Source: CBDBND01 sp965262665
GTDB taxonomy: Bacteria; Pseudomonadota; Alphaproteobacteria; Rhodospirillales; Rhodospirillaceae
Direction: 5' to 3'
DNA: 64,000 bases
NCBI GenBank assembly: GCA_965262665.1
Contig: OZ253551.1
Coordinates: 62,001 to 126,000, forward strand
Below are positions 47,869-57,081 of the stretch, piece by piece. The position numbers and the translations under genes were made by a program. Below the pieces are notes generated by a model. It had not been told where the DNA came from. It did not search any database and saw only the letters and a list, made by a program, of their open reading frames with translations. How positions within the stretch are numbered: position 1 is the first letter of the stretch; the number at the start of each line of letters is the position of its first letter.

Positions 47869-50630
47869 GCTGCCAACGCCTCATTCAGCTCTTCGATCAC
47901 GCTGTCCATCCGGTCGCCGAAGAGCTCATACATCTGCCCCATCCCGCCTTTGCCATCGAACGGAGCCATCTCGAGGTCGTCACGGCCCAGATGAAAGGAA
48001 TTGATAATGTGGTCGCGGATCATATGCAGCCACTGCATCTGCTCCTTATTGAACTTCTCTCCGGCGCCACTGTGATGCGTCATGATCCAATTCTGGAAAT
48101 TACGGCGTACTGTTTCCGAATAGGGTGAAATCGTCGCGTCGATACCGCAGACGCGGCGGATCAACGCAACGAGCGCCGTCAGTTCGCTGACCGGCTGGTT
48201 GCCCTTGTATTCGTCAAGCAGGGCATAGGCCTGCCAGACGCGCATCGGAGCCAGGCGGGGCTGATCGCCCTTCAATCTATCAAACACAGCGCGGATCATG
48301 GCGTAGGTTAACTCGCAGCGGCGGTGCGGTTGGGCGTAGAAGATCGTCAGGGCCTCTATCTCGTCGCGGTTGTCTTCCAAATATTGCCGGAAGTCCTGTG
48401 CTATCGTCTCTGCGTTCTCCCTTGAGTCACCCGCCCATTCTGCGCGGAGAACATTGTCCAGGTTGTCATGGTCTATGATTTGTTCCTTGTCACGGCGAAT
48501 TGAGTCGAGGGTCTCGATCAGATCACCGTTGAACACGCTGACCGCCGCGCCGACCAACTGTTCTCTTGCCTCATCGCAGGCGCTCGCCGACGGCTCGGCG
48601 CCATCCGCCGCGGGCTGGATCTCGCGTGCCTTCTCGTCAATGCGGTCGGTATCGGTGGCGGCCAGTAGATTGCCGACGAGTTGAGAGAGTTCGATGCCAC
48701 CGGCTCTCTCCTTGATGCGCTCTCTCTCGGCATTGTTGAGTTGCCGGTCGAGCCGGGCCAGGCGGCCAGCCAGGGAGTTCACCGTGTCATCGTCGCGCGC
48801 GCCCATCATCACGGCCATGGCGAGATCCTTAAGCGACACACTGGGCTTGGTGATGAGCGGCTGGCTCGCTGTCTTGAGCGATTTGGTGACACCGACGGCG
48901 TCCACGATCACATAGTGGGTCTTGCCGCTGACTGCGGAAGGCGTGACTTTCTTGAGATCGTCATGGTCAACGGTCCGAGTGCCACGGCCTTTCATCTGCT
49001 CGAAGTAGTTGCGGCTTCTCACATCGCGCATGAAGAGCAGGCATTCGAGTGGTCTGACGTCGGTGCCCGTCGCGATCATGTCCACGGTTACGGCAATACG
49101 TGGGTAGTAGTCGTTCCTGAACTGGGCGAGGACGGATTTGGGGTCCTCCTCGGCCTTGTAAGTGACCTTCTTGCAGAACGCATTGCCCTCCGCGAACTCC
49201 TCGCGCACGGTCTGGATTATGTCGTCGGCGTGACTGTCGGACTTGGCAAAAACAAGGGTCTTCGGGATTTCGTCCCGTCCCGGGAAGATCTCCGGGAGCC
49301 TATCCCTGAAAGTGCGAACGACGGTGCGGATCTGGTCGGGGTTGACGACATCGCGATCGAGCTGTTTGGCGTTATATATGAGGTCCTCGTCCTGGATCTC
49401 CCAGCGCTTCTTGCGGGTTAAGCGTTCGCGCTTCTCGACCTGCTGGTCGGCTTTGAGCTTGCCGCCATGCGTGGTTCTTTCGGTATCGATCAGGTAGATC
49501 TCGTTGCCGACATTGACACCATCGGCGACGGCCTGCTCGTGACTGTATTCGCTGACGACGTTCTTCTTGAAGAACCCGAAAGTGCGATTGTCCGGGGTGG
49601 CAGTGAGACCGGTGAGGAAGGCGTCAAAATATTCCAGAACCTGCCGCCAGAGGACATAAATGGAGCGGTGGCATTCGTCGATGACGATGAAGTCAAAGAA
49701 CTCCGGCGGGATCTTGCCGTTATAGGCGACCGGCGGAGGAACTTTGTGCTGAACTAATTCCGCCGGATTGATCTCCTCTGCCGCCTCACCCATTTCCTGG
49801 TCCTTGAGGAGGGAATACATGCGCTGGATGGTGGAGATGCAGACTTGGCTATCCTTGGCGGCGAAGGACGATGTGAGGCGCTGGACGTTGTAGAGTTCGG
49901 TGAACTTGCGATTGTCGTCACTTGGCACATAAGCCATGAACTCCTGCTCGGCCTGTTCGCCCAAATTCCTGGTGTCCACGAGAAAAAGGATGCGCTTGGC
50001 GTCGGCATATTTGAGCAGACGGTAAATGGAGGTGACGGCGGTGTAGGTCTTGCCCGAACCGGTTGCCATCTGGATGAGCGCGCGGGGGCGGTCATGCTTG
50101 AAAGACGTCTCAAGATTTTCTATGGCCGTGACTTGGCAGGTCCTTAACCCTGTCGGGTCCAGCGCAGGAAACCCCTGGAGCCGAGAACGAAGCGAGCCCG
50201 GCTGGACGAGCCAGTCCCGCATCGTCTCCGGCCGGGGGAAGTTGAATACTTCACGGGAACGTGGCTTGGGGTCTCGAACGTCGGTGAAACGCGTCAACAC
50301 CCCGGTGCTTTCGTAAACCAATGGCAGGGCTTCGCTATCGTTTACCCACTTGAGTTTGGCACCGGCATAACCAGCGGATTGTTCCTCGACCGTGGTAATC
50401 TTCGCACCCCAGCTATCGGGCTTGGCCTCGACAACGCCGATGGGCTTGTTGTCGATGAAGAGAACGTAATCGGCGGGCCCAACATCCGTTTGGTATTCAC
50501 GAACGGCGATCCCGAGGCCTGCACTGAAGTTGATTTTGTTTTTGTGCTGAACGAACCATCCCGCCTGAGAGAGCTTCTCGTCGATCACCTCCCGTGCGGC
50601 CTGCTCGGGCGTCTGATTGGCTTTCGGCAT
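47865..50630 (-). CDS. hsdR: HsdR, type I restriction subunit (EcoEI-like)
   Basis: A 921-residue restriction and translocation subunit. The nuclease core is GPADYVLFIDNKPIGVVEAK (Asp54, Glu68, Lys70). The motor has MATGSGKT (188-195), VIDECHRSIY (DECH at 318-321) and MIATGTDVRPLECLLFMRDV with FEQMKGRGTRTVD as motifs V-VI. The C-terminal region matches the EcoEI-type HsdR C-terminal domain that binds the methylase. All key residues are present, so the system should restrict. It overlaps hsdS by four bases; an RHH gene lies four bases upstream. Confidence 0.95.
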   Translation of the reverse strand: MPKANQTPEQAAREVIDEKLSQAGWFVQHKNKINFSAGLGIAVREYQTDVGPADYVLFIDNKPIGVVEAKPDSWGAKITTVEEQSAGYAGAKLKWVNDSEALPLVYESTGVLTRFTDVRDPKPRSREVFNFPRPETMRDWLVQPGSLRSRLQGFPALDPTGLRTCQVTAIENLETSFKHDRPRALIQMATGSGKTYTAVTSIYRLLKYADAKRILFLVDTRNLGEQAEQEFMAYVPSDDNRKFTELYNVQRLTSSFAAKDSQVCISTIQRMYSLLKDQEMGEAAEEINPAELVQHKVPPPVAYNGKIPPEFFDFIVIDECHRSIYVLWRQVLEYFDAFLTGLTATPDNRTFGFFKKNVVSEYSHEQAVADGVNVGNEIYLIDTERTTHGGKLKADQQVEKRERLTRKKRWEIQDEDLIYNAKQLDRDVVNPDQIRTVVRTFRDRLPEIFPGRDEIPKTLVFAKSDSHADDIIQTVREEFAEGNAFCKKVTYKAEEDPKSVLAQFRNDYYPRIAVTVDMIATGTDVRPLECLLFMRDVRSRNYFEQMKGRGTRTVDHDDLKKVTPSAVSGKTHYVIVDAVGVTKSLKTASQPLITKPSVSLKDLAMAVMMGARDDDTVNSLAGRLARLDRQLNNAERERIKERAGGIELSQLVGNLLAATDTDRIDEKAREIQPAADGAEPSASACDEAREQLVGAAVSVFNGDLIETLDSIRRDKEQIIDHDNLDNVLRAEWAGDSRENAETIAQDFRQYLEDNRDEIEALTIFYAQPHRRCELTYAMIRAVFDRLKGDQPRLAPMRVWQAYALLDEYKGNQPVSELTALVALIRRVCGIDATISPYSETVRRNFQNWIMTHHSGAGEKFNKEQMQWLHMIRDHIINSFHLGRDDLEMAPFDGKGGMGQMYELFGDRMDSVIEELNEALAA

Positions 50631-50634
50631 CGGT

Positions 50635-50826
50635 TCAGTCTTCCTTGGCCTTGGGGGCGGAACTCGCCGCAGGCTCGTCTACGAGCAACTCCTGGTGCTG
50701 GTCGACATAGGTCCGCATGAACTCGCGAAGCACCTGCGCGGCGGGCTTGTCCTGCGCCTGACAGACACGCAGAAAGCGCTCGCGGAGATCGCGCTGCACT
50801 CTGATCCGCATACCGGAATCCTTCAT
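50635..50826 (-). CDS. Ribbon-helix-helix-type small protein leading the hsd operon
   Basis: 63 residues starting MKDSGMRIRVQRDLRERFLR, with a strand-helix-helix pattern (MRIRVQRDLRERFLRVCQAQ, then KPAAQVLREFMRTYVD) typical of ribbon-helix-helix DNA-binding proteins, and an acidic Ala/Glu tail. It lies four bases before hsdR on the same strand. It could be a transcription regulator of the R-M operon or an orphan antitoxin; position favours the former. Confidence 0.65.
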   Translation of the reverse strand: MKDSGMRIRVQRDLRERFLRVCQAQDKPAAQVLREFMRTYVDQHQELLVDEPAASSAPKAKED

Positions 50827-50921
50827 GTCCGGGAGTGTAGCCAATGGATGCACGAGTGAGGAGTGAATTTGTCGAGAGCTGATAACTGAAAGGTACTGGG
50901 GCTTAATTCAAGTATCCGGCC

Positions 50922-51248
50922 GTGCGTTTGTCAGCTCTAGGTGACGGCGCAGATAGGGAGGTTGTCCGCGAGGCGGCGGCGCGGATGAGCCACGCCTCGG
51001 CCCGGGGCGCCATCGGCGCCTGGGTCACCGCGGAAGCGGCCCGAATGGCGCGGCGCGATCTCGCCACCGCGTTCTACCCCCAACGCATCGATGTGGCGCC
51101 GGACGCTCTTGCCGCCGAGGTCTCAGGCGAACTGGTGACCTGGATCGGGCGCGAGCAGGCCGCGAAGGCGCGCAAGCGCTACCGCCTGGTGTTCCGCATC
51201 GACGGCGGGCGCATGGGACTGCTGCGTTTCGAGGAACGGGAGGACTGA
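50922..51248 (+). CDS. Unrecognised ORF, probably a 3' fragment
   Basis: A GTG-started frame of 108 residues (AAARMSHASARGAIGAWVTA, IDVAPDALAAEVSGELVTWI, YRLVFRIDGGRMGLLRFEER). The composition is that of a genuine GC-rich gene, but no family is recognised. There is no ribosome site, and the upstream sequence changes character at about 50920, so it may be the end of a larger gene. Confidence 0.4.
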   Translation: MRLSALGDGADREVVREAAARMSHASARGAIGAWVTAEAARMARRDLATAFYPQRIDVAPDALAAEVSGELVTWIGREQAAKARKRYRLVFRIDGGRMGLLRFEERED

Positions 51249-51350
51249 GATGAAACAGTACGCTGGTGAAAACACCATGACGCCGGAACGGGAGGTATGC
51301 ACCCGGATTGCGCTGTGACGGCCTGACCGCGCCCGGGGTGATCGAGGTGG

Positions 51351-51734
51351 GTGATCGAGGGCGCCATGGACGGTGATGCATTCGCGCAGGACGGCAAAAC
51401 GCGACGCGCCGCGACCCTTCAAAAAGGCGCTGTTGTTGGCCTCGACAAGCTGCCGGCCGACCAACGCGACGGGGCCAGGCGGGCGGTTGAAAAGCGGGGC
51501 GCATGGCTTTTGTTCCTGCCGCCCTATGCGCCGGACTGCAACCCGATCGCGCGCGCATTGGCAAAGTTCAAAGCGCACATGAAGCGCTTAAAACCCCGCC
51601 CCATCGATGATCTGTGGCAAGCCGCCGGTTGGCGGCGTCCAAAAGAGGCTGAACCCGCTACGGCGAAGACAAGCCAGGTTGCGCAAACCAACCGTCAATC
51701 CGACAAACCGGAAAGCGGGCTCGCCCTGCAGTAA
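51351..51734 (+). pseudogene. IS630-family transposase fragment, internally rearranged
   Basis: Begins VIEGAMDGDAFAQ, typical of the middle of an IS630 transposase, then jumps (VVGLDKLPADQRDGARRAVE) to the C-terminal region PPYAPDCNPIARALAKFKAH, where the catalytic Glu of NPIE is replaced by Ala. The tail after LWQAAGW is unrelated. Not functional. Immediately downstream is the duplicated segment also linked to an IS630 fragment at 14.9 kb. Confidence 0.65.
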
Positions 51735-51777
51735 ACCCAACCAACTTCTCCACGTGACAGCGTCTGCCCCCATAAGA

Positions 51778-52045
51778 GTTTGAGCATGGCTGTGAGCGGG
51801 GCGGCGGGGGATGGCCGGGAGAGGCGTCCCCGCCGCTTGCCATCACCACTCGACGGGAGACCAAACCATGCACACGGCCAATGCACCTGGCGGCAATGCC
51901 CGCACTTTCCTGACCCACATGTTCGGCAGCGGTTTGAACGACAACCGCTATGTCGTCGAGCGCTTCCGCTCAATGGCCGACGGGGACATTCGTCCTATCC
52001 GTGGCGGGGAACCGGCAACCAAAGGGCACCGCAAGACGAAGCACA
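51778..52045 (+). repeat. 268-bp duplicated segment, copy 2 (partner at 14838-15106)
   Basis: Same segment as at 14838-15106 with scattered substitutions, covering about 90 bases of leader (GGCCGGGAGAGGCGTCCC) and about 59 codons. The copies diverge completely after AAGCACA (52039-52045). Confidence 0.75.
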
Positions 52046-52059
52046 TACTGACGAGCTAA
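51868..52059 (+). CDS. Small ORF carried by the duplicated segment
   Basis: 63 codons, MHTANAPGGNARTFLTHMFG onward, with a good ribosome site (GACGGGAGACC) seven bases before the ATG. The shared 59 residues are conserved with the copy at 14929 at protein level, but the natural C-terminus is unknown because both copies are joined to other DNA. No family is recognised; it is probably the N-terminal piece of a larger gene. Confidence 0.4.
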   Translation: MHTANAPGGNARTFLTHMFGSGLNDNRYVVERFRSMADGDIRPIRGGEPATKGHRKTKHILTS

Positions 52060-52217
52060 CTAAATCATGACCGCGACGAGGCGTTGCTCATCGGCGCGGC
52101 CTCGCGGCCGACGCCTTTGCATCGAACGATGTTGGCCCAGAATCCGGCAGACACGCGGTTCAGACACATCCATCCGGCTGGGAACTTGATCAATGCAGGT
52201 GCGCCGGCGGGAAGGGC

Positions 52218-52496
52218 TCAGAAGTTTCCCCGTGACGCCTCCGTCAGAATGAGCTTGTCCAGCGTCAAATCGGACACTGCTCGGCGGCGGTGCTCATTTT
52301 CCTTTTGAAGTCGCTTCAGCTCCCGTAACTGATCCGTGCCCATTCGGCCGTACTTCTTCCGCCACCGGTAATAGGTTTGTTCAGTAATGCTAACCTTGCG
52401 GATCACATCTACACGTGCCGTTCCCTACCCAACAAGAACCTCAACTTGCCGAAGCTTCGAAACAATTTCCTCTGGCTTGTGTCGTTTGTTCGCCAT
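52218..52496 (-). pseudogene. IS3-family orfA with in-frame stop
   Basis: From ATG 52496: MANKRHKPEEIVSKLRQVEV, a TAG within LVG-TARVDVIRK, then VSITEQTYYRWRKKYGRMGT and LTLDKLILTEASRGNF. This is an otherwise full-length OrfA (helix-turn-helix and leucine-zipper type). No orfB follows downstream; sequence beyond 52218 is unrelated. Confidence 0.75.
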
Positions 52497-52631
52497 CTGT
52501 GATCCTCCGCTTTCCTAAACATTACGGTGGACCACTTCTCGGGGGCGGGACCAAAAGGTCTGTGCTGTGACCCCTGATAATTCCTCCATGTGATACTGGA
52601 GTCCGGCCTTGAAGAAAGGACTGGACGAACG

Positions 52632-52844
52632 AAACGATCACGTTTTTCGAACAATAGATCGTCGGGATATTGAAGGAACATGAAGCGGGGGTTAGCGTTG
52701 CCGAGCTTTGCCGCAAGCACGGCATGTTGCCAGCGTCTTTGTACGCGTGGAAGATCAGGTTTGGCGGGATAGAGGTCTCCGACGCGAAGAGGTTGAAAGC
52801 TCTTGAGGCGGAGAATGGGACGCTCAAGCGTCCGCCTGCCGGCG
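52632..52844 (+). pseudogene. IS3-family orfA fragment cut by MITE copy 3
   Basis: After a frameshift near 52650 the frame reads LKEHEAGVSVAELCRKHGML, PASLYAWKIRFGGIEVSDAK and LKALEAENGTLKR, an IS3-type OrfA, and ends at 52844 where the MITE terminal repeat begins. No downstream continuation is seen beyond the MITE. Confidence 0.7.
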
Positions 52845-53007
52845 GGCATTGTCAGATTAAATTTGCTTGGTCGTCTTTCCCTGTCCCCTTTTTTGGGATT
52901 TCAGAGCGCAAAAACAAGCTTTGTCTGGTTTAGACCGGACAAGCAAGAACGACTAAGCTGGCTCAACAACGGGAAAATTTTAACATACGATTTAGTCTGA
53001 CAATGCC
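52845..53007. repeat. MITE-like element, copy 3 (163 bp)
   Basis: From GGCATTGTCAGATTAAA (52845) to TTTAGTCTGACAATGCC (ending 53007). The interior is very similar to copy 1 (for example TGTCTGGTTTAGACCGGACA and CAACAACGGGAAAATT). It sits inside an IS3-type orfA. Confidence 0.75.
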
Positions 53008-53143
53008 CTCACAGGAGACGATATTTCTAGCCTAAAGGTCGAAGACGGCCCCGGTTGCGGAGCCGGTCAACGCATACAGACCTAGACATTTTGTTTCGTA
53101 ACTATAACCTTGACACATCAAGGCAACTCGGTAGGCTCCGGCC

Positions 53144-53815
53144 ATGCCTATCGAGGTCCCAATTGAAGCGCCTCGCCTATTCCCGCCAATGGCTCGCCTC
53201 GTTGTACGTGTGATGCCGGAGTGGTTGCGGATACGCCGTCCTTTCAGCAGCCTGGGGCTATCGGCTAATGCTCGGCTGCTGCGGCAGCATTTCGATAGCA
53301 CAGATTCCAAATGTGACAGTCAAGCCCATTGGGAGGCCATTGAAGGCGCGACGGCTATTTTGGAACGGTTTGACATCCCACACTTAGAAAAGTCGGAACA
53401 CCCAACCGTTTGGCGATCCTTTCTCGCCCGCATTGTCGCCGCCGCAGACGATATGGATATCAAAAAAGCAAGAGAGGTAATGTCAGATGAGGAATCCTTT
53501 AGATGGGAAGCTGACAAGGAAATTGTTGGACAAAATCAAGGTGATGGCTGGCTTGTAGCACGCCTTATTATGAGGACGCCTACTGTGGAAGCAGTTGAAA
53601 AAGTCCACAATGATTTCAAGCGCATCCCTGATAGAACATCGGAAATTTATCCGTATGCGGCACGCGCTTTGAAAATAAATCGTCTACTCAACAAAGACGA
53701 TCAAGACGAAGATTGGTGGTGGGATTTTTACGAGGAGGCCAACACACTGAATATAGATTTTGATCAAGTAATGGCAATTTTCGATAAGTTGGAAAAGGAA
53801 TTCCCCGATGAATGA
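53144..53815 (+). CDS. Unrecognised 223-residue protein
   Basis: ATG at 53144 opens MPIEVPIEAPRLFPPMARLV; the C-terminal half is acidic and helical (DDQDEDWWWDFYEEANTLNI). A second ORF starts inside its last codons (53808), a coupled pair that the IS1595 element then interrupts. No family is recognised, and composition is lower in GC than the backbone. A defence or toxin-antitoxin role would be speculation. Confidence 0.5.
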   Translation: MPIEVPIEAPRLFPPMARLVVRVMPEWLRIRRPFSSLGLSANARLLRQHFDSTDSKCDSQAHWEAIEGATAILERFDIPHLEKSEHPTVWRSFLARIVAAADDMDIKKAREVMSDEESFRWEADKEIVGQNQGDGWLVARLIMRTPTVEAVEKVHNDFKRIPDRTSEIYPYAARALKINRLLNKDDQDEDWWWDFYEEANTLNIDFDQVMAIFDKLEKEFPDE

Positions 53816-53865
53816 GGATAACTACCCACCCACGATCGCTTGGCGACGATTCGATGAGCTGCTGA
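53808..53865 (+). pseudogene. 5' stub of a second gene, cut by the IS1595-family element
   Basis: ATG 53808 overlaps the previous stop and reads MNEDNYPPTIAWRRFDELLS before the sequence turns into the IS end at about 53865. The continuation would lie right of the IS, near 54830, but the element's exact termini could not be fixed, so the join was not reconstructed with certainty. Confidence 0.4.
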
Positions 53866-53874
53866 GCCGGGCGC

Positions 53875-54729
53875 TTAGAAGTTCTCCACCAGATCAGCGA
53901 AAATCGCGGCTGGGCGCTTCCGCCGATTGTAGCGATACTCAAATTCCTTCACGTACTTCTCAAGGTGCTTCCTCGAAACGTGAACGTGCGTCCCACGGAT
54001 CGAAAGTTTCAACCGCGCCCAAAACCCCTCGATCCCGTTAACATGGCAATCGCCTTCAACATACTCGCCAGCACCGTGATTGACCGTTTCATGTTCAAAA
54101 CCAGCTTGCTTAAGCCCATTGTAGGATTTCAGTTCGTCGGTGTGGACCGTGCTGCCCTTTTCCACGTTCTTCTTAATAATCGGCTGCAACGTCTTTTTAC
54201 GAACGTTAGGAACTACCTTGGTCATAATGTCGCCATCCCGTTCCAACATCCCAAAAACAACGGTTTTGCCAGGAGCGCCGCGCCCACGCTTACCGCCAGA
54301 CCTTTTACCGCCCACATAGGTTTCATCGGCCTCGACGTCTCCACCCAGCGGCCATTCGCCATCTACATCGGCCATGTGCTCGCGAATCAATCGAGCCATG
54401 CGCCAAGCCGTTTTGTAGGAAATATCAAGCTGGCGCTGCAATTCCTTTGCGGCAACGCCATGACGAGAGGTCGAGAACAAGAACATTGCATAGAACCACT
54501 TATGAAGCGGCAAGTGCGTTCGATGCATGAAGGTTCCAGAGGTCGGATAAATCTCATGTTTGCAGTGCTGGCAAAGATATGCTCGGTCGCGAGTTAGGCG
54601 GTAGAACTTGCTATGTGCGCCACACTTCGGACAATCCAGTTCTGTTCCTCCGTACCGGGCCGTCATCATGTGCGACAGGCACGCTTCGTCATCCGGGAAT
54701 CGTTTTTGAAATTTGTAGAAAGTACTCAT
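53875..54729 (-). CDS. IS1595-family (ISXO2-like) transposase
   Basis: 284 residues, intact. An N-terminal zinc ribbon (CPKCGAHSKFYRLTRDRAYL then CQHC) precedes the ISXO2-type DDE domain: EADETYVGGKRSGGKRG (first Asp), STVHTDELKSYNGL (second Asp) and HVNGIEGFWARLKLSIRG. The element is inserted between two unknown genes; its ends lie near 53865 and 54830. Confidence 0.9.
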   Translation of the reverse strand: MSTFYKFQKRFPDDEACLSHMMTARYGGTELDCPKCGAHSKFYRLTRDRAYLCQHCKHEIYPTSGTFMHRTHLPLHKWFYAMFLFSTSRHGVAAKELQRQLDISYKTAWRMARLIREHMADVDGEWPLGGDVEADETYVGGKRSGGKRGRGAPGKTVVFGMLERDGDIMTKVVPNVRKKTLQPIIKKNVEKGSTVHTDELKSYNGLKQAGFEHETVNHGAGEYVEGDCHVNGIEGFWARLKLSIRGTHVHVSRKHLEKYVKEFEYRYNRRKRPAAIFADLVENF

Positions 54730-55951
54730 AGCTATCTCCTATGCGCAGCATTATAGGAGATAATTTTTGATGTTTCAAGGTTATAATAGCGTTTTGTTTT
54801 GGGTGTACCGCAATATTGTTGCACCGGCTCCCGGGCCGGATTGACAAGCGTCATAGGAATTGTTTCACAGGAAACTAATTTACCAGTTTCTTACAACAAG
54901 TTTGAACCTTCACGTACGAGCAGACTTTGCTGATTTGTGTCATGCGTATTCATCAGTGAAGAGGTCTAGGGAGCGCCGGAGTGTGGCGGTCAACTCCCGT
55001 ATGAAATGAGGTGTATCCTCTGTGTCCCATATCACAGTCGTGCAGTGATTAGTATCGAAGTGGGTCTGCGCCTCATTAAACTTGGTTTTCTCGCAAATAT
55101 AGATGACAGGTTTGCCAAGACCTTCAGCATACCCTGCTTCCCAGTAAGCCCCTGAGTTATCATGAGTAAGGTCCACAATAACAAATGCGCTGTCTCTAAT
55201 CTGGGCACGCATGATGTTATCAATGATACCCGCCTTAGCAATATCGCGCATATCTACTAGGTTGTAGTTCAATTGTTCTTTGATTGCGGGCTTGATTGCT
55301 TTGTTTACAAGTGGATCAAGTACTTCATCGTTAAATTTGAGCGCAATAAAACCTGTGTCGCCGGTAGCTGTTCCCCGCTTTTCAGACTCAAATCGCTCCC
55401 AACCCTTTAGAGTTAGATCGAATGAGTCTTGAATTATTGTTCCACCGGTGGGGTTTGGGCGGCTAACCTGGCCAGCGTTATCGACGAACCCATCATTCTC
55501 CAAGTGCCTGAACAGCCGCCAGACCGCATCGTTCGATTGGGCACCAATTTTAACGAATAGATCATCATCTTGAACAAATGGCTGTCCGGTTTCGGCAATC
55601 TCCTCACCAATAGTACGAACTAAGTTTTTGGCCTGCATGATGGGGGATGGGCCAGGACAATCGGTTGCTAGAAATTGCTCTATGAGTTTCGTATCAACAC
55701 GGGGAGGTTTCGACGGTTTACCGTCGCTCCTCTTTCGAATTTTGTGGGACAAGTGAATGCGACATTTCTGCGTCATTTTCTTTAGTTCGCCGTCGTTCGG
55801 ATCGAGATAATCCTCCCAAGCCTCTTTAGTGAACTCAAAACGGCCACATCTCTTGCAGTTGACAACAGTAAAGCCATTTCCTTCGATATGGACATGTCTC
55901 ACATTTGTTCCGGGTCCTTGATTGGATATTTTACCAACAAGGAGAATCATC

Positions 55952-56227
55952 ATGGGACACAGACACAGCGAAGAATTCAGGCGTGAGGCGGTTCGCATTG
56001 CGCAGACGAGCGGACTTACCCGCAAACAGATTGCATCAGATTTAGGCATTGGCTTTTCGACATTGAGCAATTGGGTTCAGTCGATGAAGCAAGATGAGCT
56101 ATCGTCGGCCCCACAAGAGGATCTGGCGAAGGAGAATGAGCGCCTGCGCAGAGAAGTTCGCCTCCTCAAGGAGGAGAGGGATCTGTTAAAAAAGGCAACA
56201 GTGTTCTTCGCGGAGCAAAGCAAATGA
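55952..56227 (+). CDS. IS3-family OrfA (element A)
   Basis: 91 residues, MGHRHSEEFRREAVRIAQTS, with helix-turn-helix RKQIASDLGIGFSTLSNWV and a C-terminal leucine-zipper-like stretch. A TTAAAAAAGG run near 56187 is a typical slippery site for the -1 frameshift that makes the OrfAB transposase. The stop overlaps orfB (ATGA). Confidence 0.9.
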   Translation: MGHRHSEEFRREAVRIAQTSGLTRKQIASDLGIGFSTLSNWVQSMKQDELSSAPQEDLAKENERLRREVRLLKEERDLLKKATVFFAEQSK

Positions 56228-57081
56228 GATTTGCCTTCGTTGACGAACACCGCCACCAGGTCCCTGTCGAACGACTTTGCCGGATAATGGATGTCACGTC
56301 GCGTGGTTATCGGGCCTGGCGCAGCCGTCCAATCAGCCAGCGTCAGCGTAACGATCTGGTTCTGTTGGCCCATATCAGAGAGCAACACCGTTTGAGTCTT
56401 GGCAGTTACGGACGTCCGCGTATGACGGAGGAATTGAAAGAGCTGGGCTTGAACGTCGGTCATCGTCGTGTTGGGCGTTTGATGCGTGAAAACGGTATAT
56501 CCGTTGTCAGAACCCGTAAATACAAGGCGACAACAGACAGCAATCATCGTTTCAACATTGCACCGAACCTGCTGAACCGTGACTTCACAGCCACCCTGCC
56601 AAACCAGAAATGGGCAGGTGATATCAGCTACATCTGGACGCGCGAGGGGTGGTTATATCTCGCCGTGATGCTGGACCTTCATTCGCGTCGTGTCATCGGC
56701 TGGGCTGTCAGCAACCGGCTCAAGCGTGATCTGGCAATTAGAGCTTTGGATATGGCGGTGGCCCTTCGCAAGCCGCCACCAGGATGCACTCATCATACGG
56801 ATCGGGGCAGCCAGTATTGTTCGCACGACTATCAGAAGCGATTGCGTCAACACGGCTTCAAAGTCTCAATGAGCGGCAAAGGCGACTGCTACGACAATGC
56901 GGTGGTCGAGACCTTCTTCAAAACGCTAAAGGCTGAACTGATCTGGCGCCAAACCTGGTACACCAGAAGAGGGGTCGAGGGCGCGCTCTTTCAGTACATC
57001 AACGGCTTCTACAATCTGCGCAGACGCCATTCAGCTTTGGGAGGTAAAAGCCCCTTGGCCTTCGAACAAAAGGCCGCTTAA
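56224..57081 (+). CDS. IS3-family OrfB integrase (element A)
   Basis: 285 residues. The HTH_21 region (RQRNDLVLLAHIREQHRLSL) precedes the DDE core: QKWAGDISYIWTREGWLYLA, HHTDRGSQYCSHDYQ and DNAVVETFFKTLKAELIWRQ. Intact; likely active with OrfA by frameshifting. Confidence 0.9.
   Translation: MRFAFVDEHRHQVPVERLCRIMDVTSRGYRAWRSRPISQRQRNDLVLLAHIREQHRLSLGSYGRPRMTEELKELGLNVGHRRVGRLMRENGISVVRTRKYKATTDSNHRFNIAPNLLNRDFTATLPNQKWAGDISYIWTREGWLYLAVMLDLHSRRVIGWAVSNRLKRDLAIRALDMAVALRKPPPGCTHHTDRGSQYCSHDYQKRLRQHGFKVSMSGKGDCYDNAVVETFFKTLKAELIWRQTWYTRRGVEGALFQYINGFYNLRRRHSALGGKSPLAFEQKAA

Noticed and set aside
52845..53007. MITE copies as small RNA genes
   Set aside because: Inverted termini and insertion into other mobile genes explain them better; the central palindrome alone is weak evidence for an RNA.
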